Positions 51,197-59,822 are shown, numbered from the stretch's first letter. The stretch: 64,000 bases of DNA from Amphibacillus sediminis NBRC 103570 (GCF_001552275.1 NZ_BCQW01000001.1:302800-366799); one strand, 5' to 3'. Made by a program: numbers and translations. Notes: generated by a model from the letters alone, not told the origin.

Positions 51197-52106
51197 CTCC
51201 TCCCGTAATCTTTCTGAAATAGTCCTCTAAAGTATCATTACAAAGTTGAGAGCTGATAACCGATACTTCATCCAACATAAGTGCCTTATTGACAGAAGCC
51301 ATATCCAGAGAAGTATCATAAATTCGTAGCATATGATCGTCGTGCACAGAATAATCTTTCAAGCCGAATTGACGTTCCAAAATCAAGGTAGCTTTAGAAA
51401 CATCAGAAACATGAAGAAGAATGTAGTTACCATTTTTTCGTCTAAGTTCCTCCATGCTACTTTCTTCCAGTAAAACGCCGTGATCAATAATGCCAATATC
51501 ATCCGCAAGCAATGAGATTTCTGATAGAATGTGGCTAGAAATAAGAACCGTCTTTCCACGCTCTACACTTAAATTCTTAATAAAATCTCTGACCTCTGCA
51601 ATCCCTATAGGGTCAAGACCGTTTGTAGGTTCATCTAAAATCAATAGTTCAGGATCATGTAAGATAGCATTGGCAATACCAAGACGTTGTTTCATACCGA
51701 GAGAATACTCACTGAACAGTTTCTTGTCTTTATATGGGAGACCGACGACTTCCAATGCGTTTTTTACAGCATTTGGAGCGGGTGTACCACGTAACTTTGC
51801 AAAAATCTCCAGATTCTCTGTTCCAGTTAAGTTTGGATAAAACCCCGGTGTTTCAATAATAGCTCCGATTCGAGGATATACTTGTTTTTCTCTGCCTTTA
51901 ATGTTTTTTCCAAATACATCAACCTCACCAGAAGTGATTGAAGTCAATCCTAAAATCATTTTCATAATGGTCGTTTTACCAGCACCATTACGACCGAGCA
52001 AACCATAAATACGTCCTTTTTTCACATGGAGATTCACGTTGTTTACAGCTTTCTGGTTTCCAAATAATTTGGTAAGTTGTTTCGTTTCTATTATATAATT
52101 CGTCAT
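51183..52106 (-). CDS. BcrA-type ABC transporter ATP-binding protein
   Basis: Nucleotide-binding protein of 307 aa, the longer BcrA-like form with about 80 extra C-terminal residues. Walker A GRNGAGKTT is near residues 36-44, signature YSLGMKQRLG near 133 and Walker B LLILDEPTNGLDP near 154. The ATG at 52106 is 8 bases after GGAGG; two in-frame starts upstream are too close or lack a site. It heads the transporter half of the island, about 100 bases after the kinase gene. Confidence 0.88.
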   Translation of the reverse strand: MTNYIIETKQLTKLFGNQKAVNNVNLHVKKGRIYGLLGRNGAGKTTIMKMILGLTSITSGEVDVFGKNIKGREKQVYPRIGAIIETPGFYPNLTGTENLEIFAKLRGTPAPNAVKNALEVVGLPYKDKKLFSEYSLGMKQRLGIANAILHDPELLILDEPTNGLDPIGIAEVRDFIKNLSVERGKTVLISSHILSEISLLADDIGIIDHGVLLEESSMEELRRKNGNYILLHVSDVSKATLILERQFGLKDYSVHDDHMLRIYDTSLDMASVNKALMLDEVSVISSQLCNDTLEDYFRKITGGDGIA

Positions 52107-52205
52107 AGTCATTTCCTCCTTCAACTAAAGCCTATCAAACAAACCTTGCCAAAACCTTGCCGAAACCTTGTTTGTTTCTTGTTTATAAAAAAAAGCCCTT
52201 AAAAT

Positions 52206-53129
52206 TTAAAGAGCTTTCGGTAGTTTTATCATAAATACTGTTCCTCCAGACAAGGAATTTTCAGCATAGATTGTTCCTTTATGCAGATGAACAAGTTCTT
52301 TAGCAATAGCCAGTCCTAAACCATTTCCATTGGTTGAACGAGATTCATCACTCTGATATAATCTGTCAAAAATGTGTGGCATGTCATGTGGAGAAATTCC
52401 TTTTCCATTATCGCTTATCTGAACAATAACTTCTTCTCCTTTTTCCATAATTTTTAGATTAATCTTCGTTCCTTTACTATGTGCGATAGCATTTTGAAGC
52501 AAATTATTGACCATTCTCATATAAGAATTTTGGTCTAACTGGATTAGGCATTCTTCATCAGAAATATCAATATGATAATCAAAACGATTTTCTTCAAAAG
52601 TTGGTATCCAATCTGCCAATATATCACGAGTTAGTTCGTTTATATCAGATTGCTTAAGCTGGAAAACTTGTTCTTTTGCGTCTAGTTTTACCCAGTCAAA
52701 CAAAGATTCTACAAAATCCTTTAAATGGTGTGCTTTATTCAACGCGACCTCTATATATTCTTCTTTTTCCTCGCCAGTAACAAACTTCTTTTGAATAGCT
52801 TCTAAGTAGCCAACCAATGAAGTTAAAGGTGTTTTTACATCATGTGATAAACTAGTCATCAATCGTTTATAAGCCTGTTCTGATTGTTTTAGCTGAATGA
52901 GTTGAGTTTGACTATTTATTGCTATGTCGTTTATGGAATAACAAATTGTTTTAGTCATATCATTTTCATTTACTAAAATACGACGATTCCAGTTTCCTTT
53001 TTTTATATCTCCTAAAGAATCTTCAATAATTGAAATCTGTTCAGCAACCCTCTGTAGTTTTGTCACTAAATAGAAAATAATAATTAAGCAAATAGCTAAA
53101 ACGAAAGCTAAAATGTAAAACCAATTCAT
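52206..53129 (-). CDS. Sensor histidine kinase with a single membrane helix
   Basis: A 307-aa kinase. One N-terminal helix (about 2-22, FYILAFVLAICLIIIFYLV) has almost nothing outside the membrane. A HAMP-like linker precedes the H-box SLSHDVKTPLTSLVG (histidine near residue 94), N-box NNLLQNAIAHS, G1 ISDNGKGIS and G2 GNGLGLAIAKEL. With no external sensor domain it may sense within the membrane or through the adjacent ABC transporter. It starts within the end of the response-regulator gene. Confidence 0.9.
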   Translation of the reverse strand: MNWFYILAFVLAICLIIIFYLVTKLQRVAEQISIIEDSLGDIKKGNWNRRILVNENDMTKTICYSINDIAINSQTQLIQLKQSEQAYKRLMTSLSHDVKTPLTSLVGYLEAIQKKFVTGEEKEEYIEVALNKAHHLKDFVESLFDWVKLDAKEQVFQLKQSDINELTRDILADWIPTFEENRFDYHIDISDEECLIQLDQNSYMRMVNNLLQNAIAHSKGTKINLKIMEKGEEVIVQISDNGKGISPHDMPHIFDRLYQSDESRSTNGNGLGLAIAKELVHLHKGTIYAENSLSGGTVFMIKLPKAL

Positions 53130-53131
53130 CA

Positions 53132-53833
53132 TTAAGCCTCCTTATTAAAGCGGTAGCCAACGCCATGTACCGTCAAAATATAAAAAGGGTGTTCCGAGTT
53201 GGGTTCTATTTTCTTCCTTAGCTTACTTACGAATGACATAATATTGCCATCATCAAAAGCATAGTCATCTTTCCAAACTTGTGTATATATTTGTTTTTTT
53301 GTAAAGACACGTCCTTTATTAGTAGCTAAAAATACCAATAAATCAAATTCCTTGCTAGTTAAATCAATTATTTTGTTCCCAACCTGAACAGTCCTTGCCA
53401 CTTTATCAATAATCAAGCCTTTAAAAGTAAGCATATTTACAGAGTCTCCTTGATTAAACGTGGTGTATCTTCTAATCAATGATTGTACTCTAGCAATTAA
53501 TTCATTGATACTAAACGGTTTTGTTAAGTAGTCATCTGCTCCAAGACTTAACCCTGTAATTTTATCGGGTTCGCTTCCTTTAGCAGTTAACATAAGTACA
53601 GGTACATGGCTGTATTCTCGTATTTCAGATAACACTTGAAAACCGTCCATATTAGGCAACATAACATCTAAAATGATAAGGGAGTAAGAATCTTTTTCAT
53701 TCATGACTTGATATAATCCTGTTTGTCCGCTATATGCTATATCTGCTTCGAGGTTTACTTGTGATACACATTTTTTTACCAATGAGCATAATTCTATATC
53801 ATCATCTATAATTAGTATTTTATTAGTCATCAT
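53132..53833 (-). CDS. OmpR-family response regulator
   Basis: A 233-aa two-component regulator. The receiver domain has acidic DDD near residues 10-12, the phospho-acceptor aspartate near residue 56 in LDVMLPNMDG and a lysine in YLTKPFSINELI. The C-terminal winged-helix domain starts near residue 140 (LTSKEFDLLVFLATNKG). It most likely activates the adjacent transporter genes. Its ATG overlaps the stop codon of the 57-aa HTH gene. Confidence 0.93.
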   Translation of the reverse strand: MMTNKILIIDDDIELCSLVKKCVSQVNLEADIAYSGQTGLYQVMNEKDSYSLIILDVMLPNMDGFQVLSEIREYSHVPVLMLTAKGSEPDKITGLSLGADDYLTKPFSINELIARVQSLIRRYTTFNQGDSVNMLTFKGLIIDKVARTVQVGNKIIDLTSKEFDLLVFLATNKGRVFTKKQIYTQVWKDDYAFDDGNIMSFVSKLRKKIEPNSEHPFYILTVHGVGYRFNKEA

Positions 53834-54003
53834 TTTTTTCTCCTAAATCGTTTATCTTGAGGTATCGTTGCGTCTTTTGGTATCAGCCATGTATTTCTAA
53901 TCTTAACAGCACCATGAATCCGACCAGAGGTACAATGATAAAGCACCATTCTATCAGAAATGGCCCATTTACTCGCTGCTTCTTTTGTTGTTATGTAGTC
54001 CAT
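53830..54003 (-). CDS. 57-aa helix-turn-helix/excisionase-like DNA-binding protein
   Basis: Short gene MDYITTKEAASKWAISDRMV... ending RFRRKK, 57 aa. The pattern (TTKEAA.KW.IS.R.V, then GRIHGA.K..NTWLIP.DA) matches the small MerR/excisionase-type helix-turn-helix proteins common in Clostridia and Bacilli. A clean GGAGGG site lies 6 bases before the ATG at 54003. Its stop codon overlaps the response-regulator start (ATGA), so it is co-translated and heads the island operon. Confidence 0.82.
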   Translation of the reverse strand: MDYITTKEAASKWAISDRMVLYHCTSGRIHGAVKIRNTWLIPKDATIPQDKRFRRKK

Positions 54004-54169
54004 TGTTATCCCTCCGATAATTTATAGTATATTTCGTTCATACAGAACATACAAGGATATTCATGATACGATCATTTGATTGAATTGAAGGTCGAAATAC
54101 AAAATGAAAAAAAGCATACAATTACAAAAACTGTAATAGTACGCCCATATTCTACTTAACCATCTTCCA

Positions 54170-54276
54170 ATTATCTTGTTTCCAATATCAACTTAAATTG
54201 TGATATTTGTGTTGCCGTTGTCTCTTGACCTAAATATTTCACAGCCACATTCACTATTACTTGATTATCTTTAATG
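54170..54276 (-). pseudogene. Possible gene remnant between bofC and the island
   Basis: In a frame different from bofC the minus strand reads GISIKDNQVIVNVAVKYLG and then QETTATQISQFKLILET before a stop codon. A shifted frame continues with IIGRWLSRIWAYYY. It has alternating hydrophobic composition typical of a beta-sandwich protein. There is no start codon or ribosome site. It may be debris left by the island insertion. Confidence 0.3.
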
Positions 54277-54858
54277 CTAATTCCTATATTCGCCGTCCAC
54301 TTGCTCAGCCTTACTTAGATTACGGAAAACTTCGATCGTTTCTTGATATATTTCCTTGGAATCAATCTTTATCCCCTCGTTTAATGCAGCTAATTGATCG
54401 TCACTTAAAATAGTCGGGTCGATATCATAGAGTGATTGAATCCTTTGTTGATATTGCGGTTTCCCTTCGAATATAGCTAGATTTTGCTCCTCTAAACCAA
54501 AATAACCCACTTCCTTCAAATGGGGAGAAATATCATCGACATACTCCCTAAATACCATTTGCCCTACCCTTTGATCAATTAATTGATATGATTCATACGT
54601 GTACCAAAAATCTTCCATCGAAGTAATCGATTCTTCGTATGTATCAGATTCCATTCGACCATCTAAATATTGGCGCTGAATGACAAGCTCTATTGTGGTA
54701 TAATCCGAGGCTGTTTTATCCTCACTTTTTTCTGTTCGTGAAACGGTCAATGTTTGCTCTTTATCATTTGGCTCTGATTCTTGCACTGACCCATTATAAA
54801 TTAAAATAGTTACGATTAGTAACAGATTAAGTGCTAATAAATACTTCAATTTGTTCAC
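54277..54858 (-). CDS. bofC: Forespore regulator of the sigma-K checkpoint BofC
   Basis: A 193-aa protein with an N-terminal signal/anchor (residues 4-22, LKYLLALNLLLIVTILIYN) and an acidic linker. The conserved BofC region follows: YLDGRMES, SMEDFWYTYESYQLIDQ, MVFREYVDDISP and FEGKPQYQQ. In the forespore, BofC blocks premature SpoIVB protease signalling. It is slightly longer at both ends than the B. subtilis protein. It normally adjoins ruvA; here the island lies between. Confidence 0.88.
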   Translation of the reverse strand: MNKLKYLLALNLLLIVTILIYNGSVQESEPNDKEQTLTVSRTEKSEDKTASDYTTIELVIQRQYLDGRMESDTYEESITSMEDFWYTYESYQLIDQRVGQMVFREYVDDISPHLKEVGYFGLEEQNLAIFEGKPQYQQRIQSLYDIDPTILSDDQLAALNEGIKIDSKEIYQETIEVFRNLSKAEQVDGEYRN

Positions 54859-55126
54859 CTCACACTAACGTCTATAATATCTAGGATGACCAAATTAATT
54901 TATTTTACACCTTTGTTTTAAAATTTACCGATCTCAAGCCTTTATGAATCGTTTAATCACTGTCAACATTTCATTTTTTTACACGGTCTTGACCAAATCA
55001 TCTAGCTGCTCATACCATGCTCTGTACTACAGACTAAAAAATACCTGACATTTTATCAAAAAATAATGATGCTGATAGATTCTTGAGCGTCATCTTTCAG
55101 ATCAAGTAAAAAATACCGACTAGCAT

Positions 55127-55459
55127 TTAGTCGGTATATACAACAAAATCATATTCATCTGGATTAACGATTCGAACCTTTAAAACTTCATCGGGTAATA
55201 ACGTAACAGATTCACCATTATAATAACATACAAAGTCATGCATATCCTCATGATGCATAGCAACTAAATATTGTCCATTATCTAATACATTGACTTGATT
55301 AAAATGAAATTCCCTGATCGTTTTTTGGTTGTCTTTCTGATAGATCACATAATAATCAAATTTATCTTGCTTAAACGTATTTAGACATTCTAATGCCTGC
55401 TGCCTATCCCGTTCAGAAAATCTTTGACCAACTTGTTCACCATCAATTGTTTCTCCCAC
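55127..55459 (-). CDS. Small acidic protein of unknown function
   Basis: About 110 aa, not recognised. It has alternating beta-like segments (YYVIYQKDNQKTIREFHF, YLVAMHHEDMHDFVCYY and VTLLPDEVLKVRIV), no signal peptide and no membrane helix. The start is uncertain: a GTG at 55459 follows TTGAGGTG by 10 bases, while a TTG at 55477 overlaps that site. It is about 17 bases downstream of yebC on the same strand, so probably co-transcribed. Confidence 0.7.
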   Translation of the reverse strand: MGETIDGEQVGQRFSERDRQQALECLNTFKQDKFDYYVIYQKDNQKTIREFHFNQVNVLDNGQYLVAMHHEDMHDFVCYYNGESVTLLPDEVLKVRIVNPDEYDFVVYTD

Positions 55460-55494
55460 TGTGAATATACACCTCAATACGTCTTTTTTACATT

Positions 55495-56226
55495 CTATTC
55501 AGCTAATTCAGCGTTGTGATATACCTCTTGTACATCCTCCAAGTCCTCTAAACGCTCGATTAGTCTTTCCATTTTTTCTTGGTCTTGTTCTGCTAAGCTA
55601 GTGTACGTAGTCGGAATTAAAGTGACTTCTGCTGTTTCAAAGGTAAACCCTTCATTCTCAAGAGCCGCTCTTACCTCATTAAATTGATCTGGCTCAGTAT
55701 AGATCTCAAACACATCTTCACTCGTTTCCATTTCTTCTCCGCCCGCCTCAATAACGGCAAGTAATAAAGTATCCTCATCAACATCTGTGGTTGATCGATC
55801 AATCACAAGGTAACCCTTGCGATTAAACATAAATGAAACACAACCATTCTCACCTAGATTACCACCATTTTTTGAGAAAGCATGTCGTACATCTGAAGCT
55901 GAGCGATTTTTGTTATCTGTTAAAATATCAACCATAACGGCTGTTCCGCCTGGACCGTAACCTTCATAAACAACCTCTTCATAACTGGCTCCATCAAGAG
56001 TCCCTGTTGCTTTCTTTATCGCACGTTCAATATTATCATTGGGCATATTGCTTGCCTTGGCTTTATCAATAGCCAGTCTTAATGCTGGGTTCATTTCTGG
56101 ATCCGGTCCACCTTGCTTAGCAGCGATATAAATATCTTTTGCTGCCTTCATGAATATTTTTCCCCGTTTAGCATCTTGGGCGTTTTTTCGTCTCTGAATG
56201 TTCTTCCATTTTGAATGTCCAGCCAT
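55495..56226 (-). CDS. yebC: YebC/PmpR family regulator
   Basis: A 243-aa YebC family protein (YrbC in B. subtilis), starting [20 protein letters not shown], with [12 protein letters not shown] and [18 protein letters not shown] in the expected places. The family binds DNA as a regulator in some bacteria, and recent work links other members to relief of ribosome stalling. GGAG precedes the start. Confidence 0.95.
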   Translation of the reverse strand: MAGHSKWKNIQRRKNAQDAKRGKIFMKAAKDIYIAAKQGGPDPEMNPALRLAIDKAKASNMPNDNIERAIKKATGTLDGASYEEVVYEGYGPGGTAVMVDILTDNKNRSASDVRHAFSKNGGNLGENGCVSFMFNRKGYLVIDRSTTDVDEDTLLLAVIEAGGEEMETSEDVFEIYTEPDQFNEVRAALENEGFTFETAEVTLIPTTYTSLAEQDQEKMERLIERLEDLEDVQEVYHNAELAE

Positions 56227-56332
56227 TAGCTATGACTCCTTTCTTAAAACAAGCTTGATACTTCTCGTTGTCTATCATATCATAAGCTATGCTGGGGAAT
56301 AAACTGCTATTTAATTATAGTTGTTACATGTT

Positions 56333-57073
56333 TTAGAACTTATCTGGCATTTTAAGTCCATCCCGCTTATGTGCCGTCCGTTTATGCATAGCTTCGATAA
56401 TTTCTCGATCTTTATCAGGAATGGCTTCGCCTTTGAGAAATTTATCAATATATTCATAGCTTGTACCCATTTCGTTTTCGTCAGTTTGTCCTTCCCATAA
56501 CCCGGCACTTGGCTGTTTGTTTATAACATCCGTTGGAACACCTAAATAGCCTGCCATTTCTTTTACTTCACCTTTAGTTAAATGGATAATCGGCGCTAAA
56601 TCTATTCCTCCATCTCCATATTTTGTGAAGTAACCCGTATACCACTCAGCTGCATTGTCTGTACCAACAACTAAATAATTATGATTTGTTGCGACGGTGT
56701 ATAAAGTACTCATACGAAGTCTCGCGCGTAAGTTAGCATCGGCTAGCTTATCATTTGACTGATTATGAATGCCGGCTTTATCTAGAGTATCTGTAATAGT
56801 AGAGAGTAATGTTTCATGAGCTTTCGTTAGGTCAATCGTAATGTGGTCAATCCCTGCTGCTTCGGCTACTGCTGTAGCATGATCAAGATCTGCAGGATGA
56901 CTCTTACAAGGCATCATAACACCTAACGAGCTTCCAGGCATCGCCCTCTTAATTAAATTAGCTACAACAGCAGAATCAATTCCTCCACTAATTCCAACAA
57001 GCAGACCTTTGACACCTGCTTGCTCAACTTGTTCCTGTAACCACTTGACGAGCTTGTCGACTTTTTGTTGCAT
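56333..57073 (-). CDS. nadE: Ammonia-dependent NAD(+) synthetase
   Basis: Final step of NAD synthesis: amidation of nicotinate adenine dinucleotide. The 246-aa protein has the PP-loop GISGGIDSAVVANL near residues 27-40 and the VVGTDNAAEWYTGYFTKYGDG deamido-NAD site; the glutaminase domain of longer NadE forms is absent. The neighbourhood also has niaR but no nadA, nadB or nadC, which suggests NAD is made from salvaged nicotinate. Confidence 0.95.
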   Translation of the reverse strand: MQQKVDKLVKWLQEQVEQAGVKGLLVGISGGIDSAVVANLIKRAMPGSSLGVMMPCKSHPADLDHATAVAEAAGIDHITIDLTKAHETLLSTITDTLDKAGIHNQSNDKLADANLRARLRMSTLYTVATNHNYLVVGTDNAAEWYTGYFTKYGDGGIDLAPIIHLTKGEVKEMAGYLGVPTDVINKQPSAGLWEGQTDENEMGTSYEYIDKFLKGEAIPDKDREIIEAMHKRTAHKRDGLKMPDKF

Positions 57074-57285
57074 CCAAATATGACCCCTTCCAAATATTAA
57101 ATCAAGTTATTTATTCTAATCACTATTTATTATTACGTAAATGTAAAGAAGATGCAATCATTTCTAAGATAAAAGTCGACTTGATAATATCATTTTTAGA
57201 TTAATCAATCTCGTTTATAGATTAATTGTAGTGTAACCAAATTAGACGATTCGTAAAACCAGTAAAGACTAGACCATTAAATTAA

Positions 57286-57325
57286 AAACCAAGGAGAAAA
57301 TTGCACATGAGCCATCCTCCTTGGT
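57286..57325 (-). terminator. Terminator after safA
   Basis: ACCAAGGAG / CTCCTTGGT around a long partly paired loop with TTTTTAAT on the minus strand, about 45 bases past the safA stop codon. Confidence 0.7.
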
Positions 57326-57370
57326 ATATCGTTTAATCTAACATATTTATCCTAAGTGCAAGATTTCAAC

Positions 57371-58573
57371 TTATTGATCGTCTCGCATTTGCTGAGGCGA
57401 CATTTGTTGACCATAATCATAACCAGGCATTTGTGGGATTTGTTGACCGTAATCATAACCTGGCATTTGTGGCATCATTTGTTGACCGTAATCATAACCT
57501 GACATCTGCGGCATCATTTGTTGACCGTAATCATAGCCTGTCATTTGTGGCATCATTTGTTGACCGTAATCATAACCTGACATCTGCGGCATCATTTGTT
57601 GACCGTAATCATAACCTGACATTTGTGGCATCATTTGTTGACCGTAATCATAACCTGACATCTGTGGCATCATTTGTTGACCATAATCATAACCTGACAT
57701 TTGTGGCATTTGTTGACCATAGGCATAACCCGGCACCCCATTTGGGTTACCCCAATGCTGCTGATCTGTTGGTTGGTGAAGCGGATAGGTATCATAGGCA
57801 GATGGATCAACATTATCGTTGCTCATGTGTGGAGAGTGGTCGGGCGTATCTTCTGCCTGTTCCACTTCACCCCATTTTTGTTCTTTTGGAAAGTGGTGCT
57901 GATCTGTTGGATAATACTGTCCTTGGTGAAACATTGCTGGATCGGCAAAAGTATGACACTCGTTAGGATAAGGCTGACACTGCCAGTTTGTTTGAATTTG
58001 AGGCATAACTGGCATACATGGTGTCCATACATAACAGTACGGCATAACTGGCCAATACCCCATTTCTGGTGCTACTTGCTCCTCTTTCTTTTCTTTCTTA
58101 TCTGGCTTCTGGACCGGCTTAGTCTCTTTCGGTGGTTCATGGTGATGTAAATGCTGAATGGTTTGATGTTGATAGATTTTGTCATTATCTTCAATATCAA
58201 CATCAATATTAAAGTGTGTTGAGTAGATATTAGGCAATTTAGGTAATTGAATTGGTTTGCTTGGAAGCTTTGGTAGAGTCACTTGTTTCTTAGGCAGCTG
58301 TTTCGGCACTTCCTTTTTGGCCTTATGATCATCTTCTTTGATGACAGGCTGAGCCTTTTGTGGAAGTGGCTTATAAGGGGTAATCACCTGCTCTTTTGTC
58401 CCCTCTTTTTGAACCATTTTTTTCTCGGTTGGTATTTTTATCTTCATTCCAGGCATTAGCAAGTCAGGATTAGCAAGCTGACTATTAAGGTCCTTTAATT
58501 CTTGAAAATCAACGTTATATTTTTTAGCTAAATTCCATAACGTGTCGCCTTTTTGTACAATATGAATCTTCAC
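57371..58573 (-). CDS. safA: LysM spore coat morphogenetic protein SafA-like
   Basis: A 400-aa protein with an N-terminal LysM domain (residues 1-47: HIVQKGDTLWNLAKKYNVDF, then LLMPGMKIKIPTEK). A long Lys/Pro/His-rich region contains repeated PKQLPKK and LPKLP blocks. The C-terminus (about 282-400) is a tandem 13-residue repeat rich in Met, Gln and Tyr. SafA anchors inner coat assembly to the cortex. Its place beside niaR and nadE fits SafA, but other LysM coat proteins look similar, and the C-terminus is species-specific. Confidence 0.8.
   Translation of the reverse strand: MKIHIVQKGDTLWNLAKKYNVDFQELKDLNSQLANPDLLMPGMKIKIPTEKKMVQKEGTKEQVITPYKPLPQKAQPVIKEDDHKAKKEVPKQLPKKQVTLPKLPSKPIQLPKLPNIYSTHFNIDVDIEDNDKIYQHQTIQHLHHHEPPKETKPVQKPDKKEKKEEQVAPEMGYWPVMPYCYVWTPCMPVMPQIQTNWQCQPYPNECHTFADPAMFHQGQYYPTDQHHFPKEQKWGEVEQAEDTPDHSPHMSNDNVDPSAYDTYPLHQPTDQQHWGNPNGVPGYAYGQQMPQMSGYDYGQQMMPQMSGYDYGQQMMPQMSGYDYGQQMMPQMSGYDYGQQMMPQMTGYDYGQQMMPQMSGYDYGQQMMPQMPGYDYGQQIPQMPGYDYGQQMSPQQMRDDQ
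57400..57730 (-). repeat. Tandem 39-bp repeats inside safA
   Basis: Nine in-frame copies encoding GYDYGQQMMPQMS-like units. The first reads GYAYGQQ, and the first and penultimate whole units are 12 rather than 13 residues. Substitutions are mostly S/T/P at the unit end. Near-identity of the DNA copies makes this a likely length-variable locus. Confidence 0.9.
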
Positions 58574-58685
58574 GTGATAGTCTCCTTTCTTAATCTTTCA
58601 ATCTAGGCAAATAACAGGCTTATTCCCTAACAAGATATGCAATTCCGAATAAAAGTTGAATCATTTTAGTAAAAAGCTTTGTTCA

Positions 58686-58935
58686 GATAAAGTGAAACCT
58701 CGCCCAGTGGTTGTTTAGACGGATAGGATGGGCTCGTGCAGACGTTGCGACACGACGTCGTGAACTTAGTCAGCTTCCTCTCTCCCCACTGAACGTTAGT
58801 TGAACCAATCGGGCCGTTACTGGCTATTGGATCTCCCATTTAGACATGACGTGTTCCTTTATTGCTTGAAGTAGGAGGCTTGCAAAAGCCCTTCGATGGG
58901 GCGAGTAATCGCAGCCCCAGCCAGTTACACAGATA
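58686..58935 (+). repeat. Dispersed MITE-like element, copy C
   Basis: About 250 bp, same orientation as B and E, between the divergent safA and niaR genes. It has the full second inverted repeat (GTTACTGGCTA / CAGCCAGTTAC) and inner GACGTC palindrome; the outer arm has decayed to CCCAGTGGTTG. AGATAAA occurs at both edges as a direct repeat, which may be a target-site duplication. Confidence 0.88.
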
Positions 58936-59017
58936 AATATTAAAGGCAACTGGAAAAGAATAATTAAATATGAGAAAATAGAGCTAATTAATGTAAAGAT
59001 AAGCGGAGTGAGGAATA

Positions 59018-59554
59018 TTGAATCAATCAAATAAATTAATTGGACAGGAAAGAAGAAAAGCAATCATAAAGTGGTTAAGCACAGAAGGCAAGCCTTTGAC
59101 AGGCGGAGATTTAGCAAAAAAAGCAGGTGTAAGTCGACAAGTTATTGTTCAGGATATTTCACTACTAAAAGCAAAAAATGAACCTATTATTGCAACAAGT
59201 CAAGGCTATCTATATATGAGCAATCAGACAAAAACACATTCTTATCAACGCATCGTTGCTTGTAAGCATACACCAGAACAGACACGAGCGGAATTAGAAT
59301 GTATTGTAGATCATGGTGTAACAGTAAAAGATGTCATTGTCGAGCATCCTGTATACGGTGATCTTAGAGCATTAATTATGGTCAGTGATCGACATGACGT
59401 TAATCAATTTTTAGATAAAATCACTTCAACAAAATCACCCTACTTATCAGAGTTAATGGATGGTGTGCATCTACACACCCTTGAAGCCGAAAGTGAAGCT
59501 AAGTTAAATGCAGCCTATCACGCATTACATCAGCTAGGTTTTATTGTTGAATAA
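59018..59554 (+). CDS. niaR: NAD biosynthesis repressor NiaR (YrxA)
   Basis: Nicotinate-responsive repressor of 178 aa: an N-terminal winged helix (GGDLAKKAGVSRQVIVQDIS, about 28-50) and a C-terminal 3H ligand domain whose histidines appear in VDHGVTVKD, VEHPVYGDL and DGVHLHTLEAES. The start is TTG with GGAGTGAGG 4 bases upstream; no ATG fits. In B. subtilis it controls the nadBCA operon, which is missing here, so its targets must lie elsewhere (for example niacin uptake or salvage genes). Confidence 0.93.
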   Translation: MNQSNKLIGQERRKAIIKWLSTEGKPLTGGDLAKKAGVSRQVIVQDISLLKAKNEPIIATSQGYLYMSNQTKTHSYQRIVACKHTPEQTRAELECIVDHGVTVKDVIVEHPVYGDLRALIMVSDRHDVNQFLDKITSTKSPYLSELMDGVHLHTLEAESEAKLNAAYHALHQLGFIVE

Positions 59555-59698
59555 CCCCTTTTATATCCTGATTTTTTAAAAAACGACTAACAAAGACATC
59601 CCACCGTTTAGGTAATCTGACGGTTCCTACCCATAAAAAAGAGCCAATGATCGGATGTAGACGGGGAGACTTCTGGCTAGATGAAGTTAAATAATAAA

Positions 59699-59731
59699 AA
59701 CGTCGACATGGCATTGCCCACGTCGACGTTT
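59699..59731. terminator. Bidirectional terminator between niaR and pheA
   Basis: AACGTCGAC and GTCGACGTT form a perfect outer stem, extended by CATGG / CCCAC-like pairs with G.U, and T-rich tracts follow on both strands. Confidence 0.82.
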
Positions 59732-59822
59732 AGTTTTTACACACTGATTATTAAATATATGCTAACTCAATTCGATGCTACTAACTTTATGTTTACTTAG
59801 CTTTGCAACGCATGATCTCACC

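Noticed and set aside
56311..56508. Minus-strand 65-codon frame
   Set aside because: An out-of-frame overlap with the 3' end of nadE.
57400..57730. Regular 39-bp repeats as a CRISPR array
   Set aside because: The units are contiguous with no unique spacers, stay in frame with safA and have no cas genes nearby.
57433..57966. Plus-strand frame of 177 codons with FVDRNHNL repeats
   Set aside because: It is the antisense shadow of the safA tandem repeat; no ribosome site, and the repeat unit alone keeps the frame open.
58824..59063. Minus-strand 79-codon frame upstream of safA
   Set aside because: It runs from the niaR promoter region into repeat copy C and has no ribosome site or conserved content.
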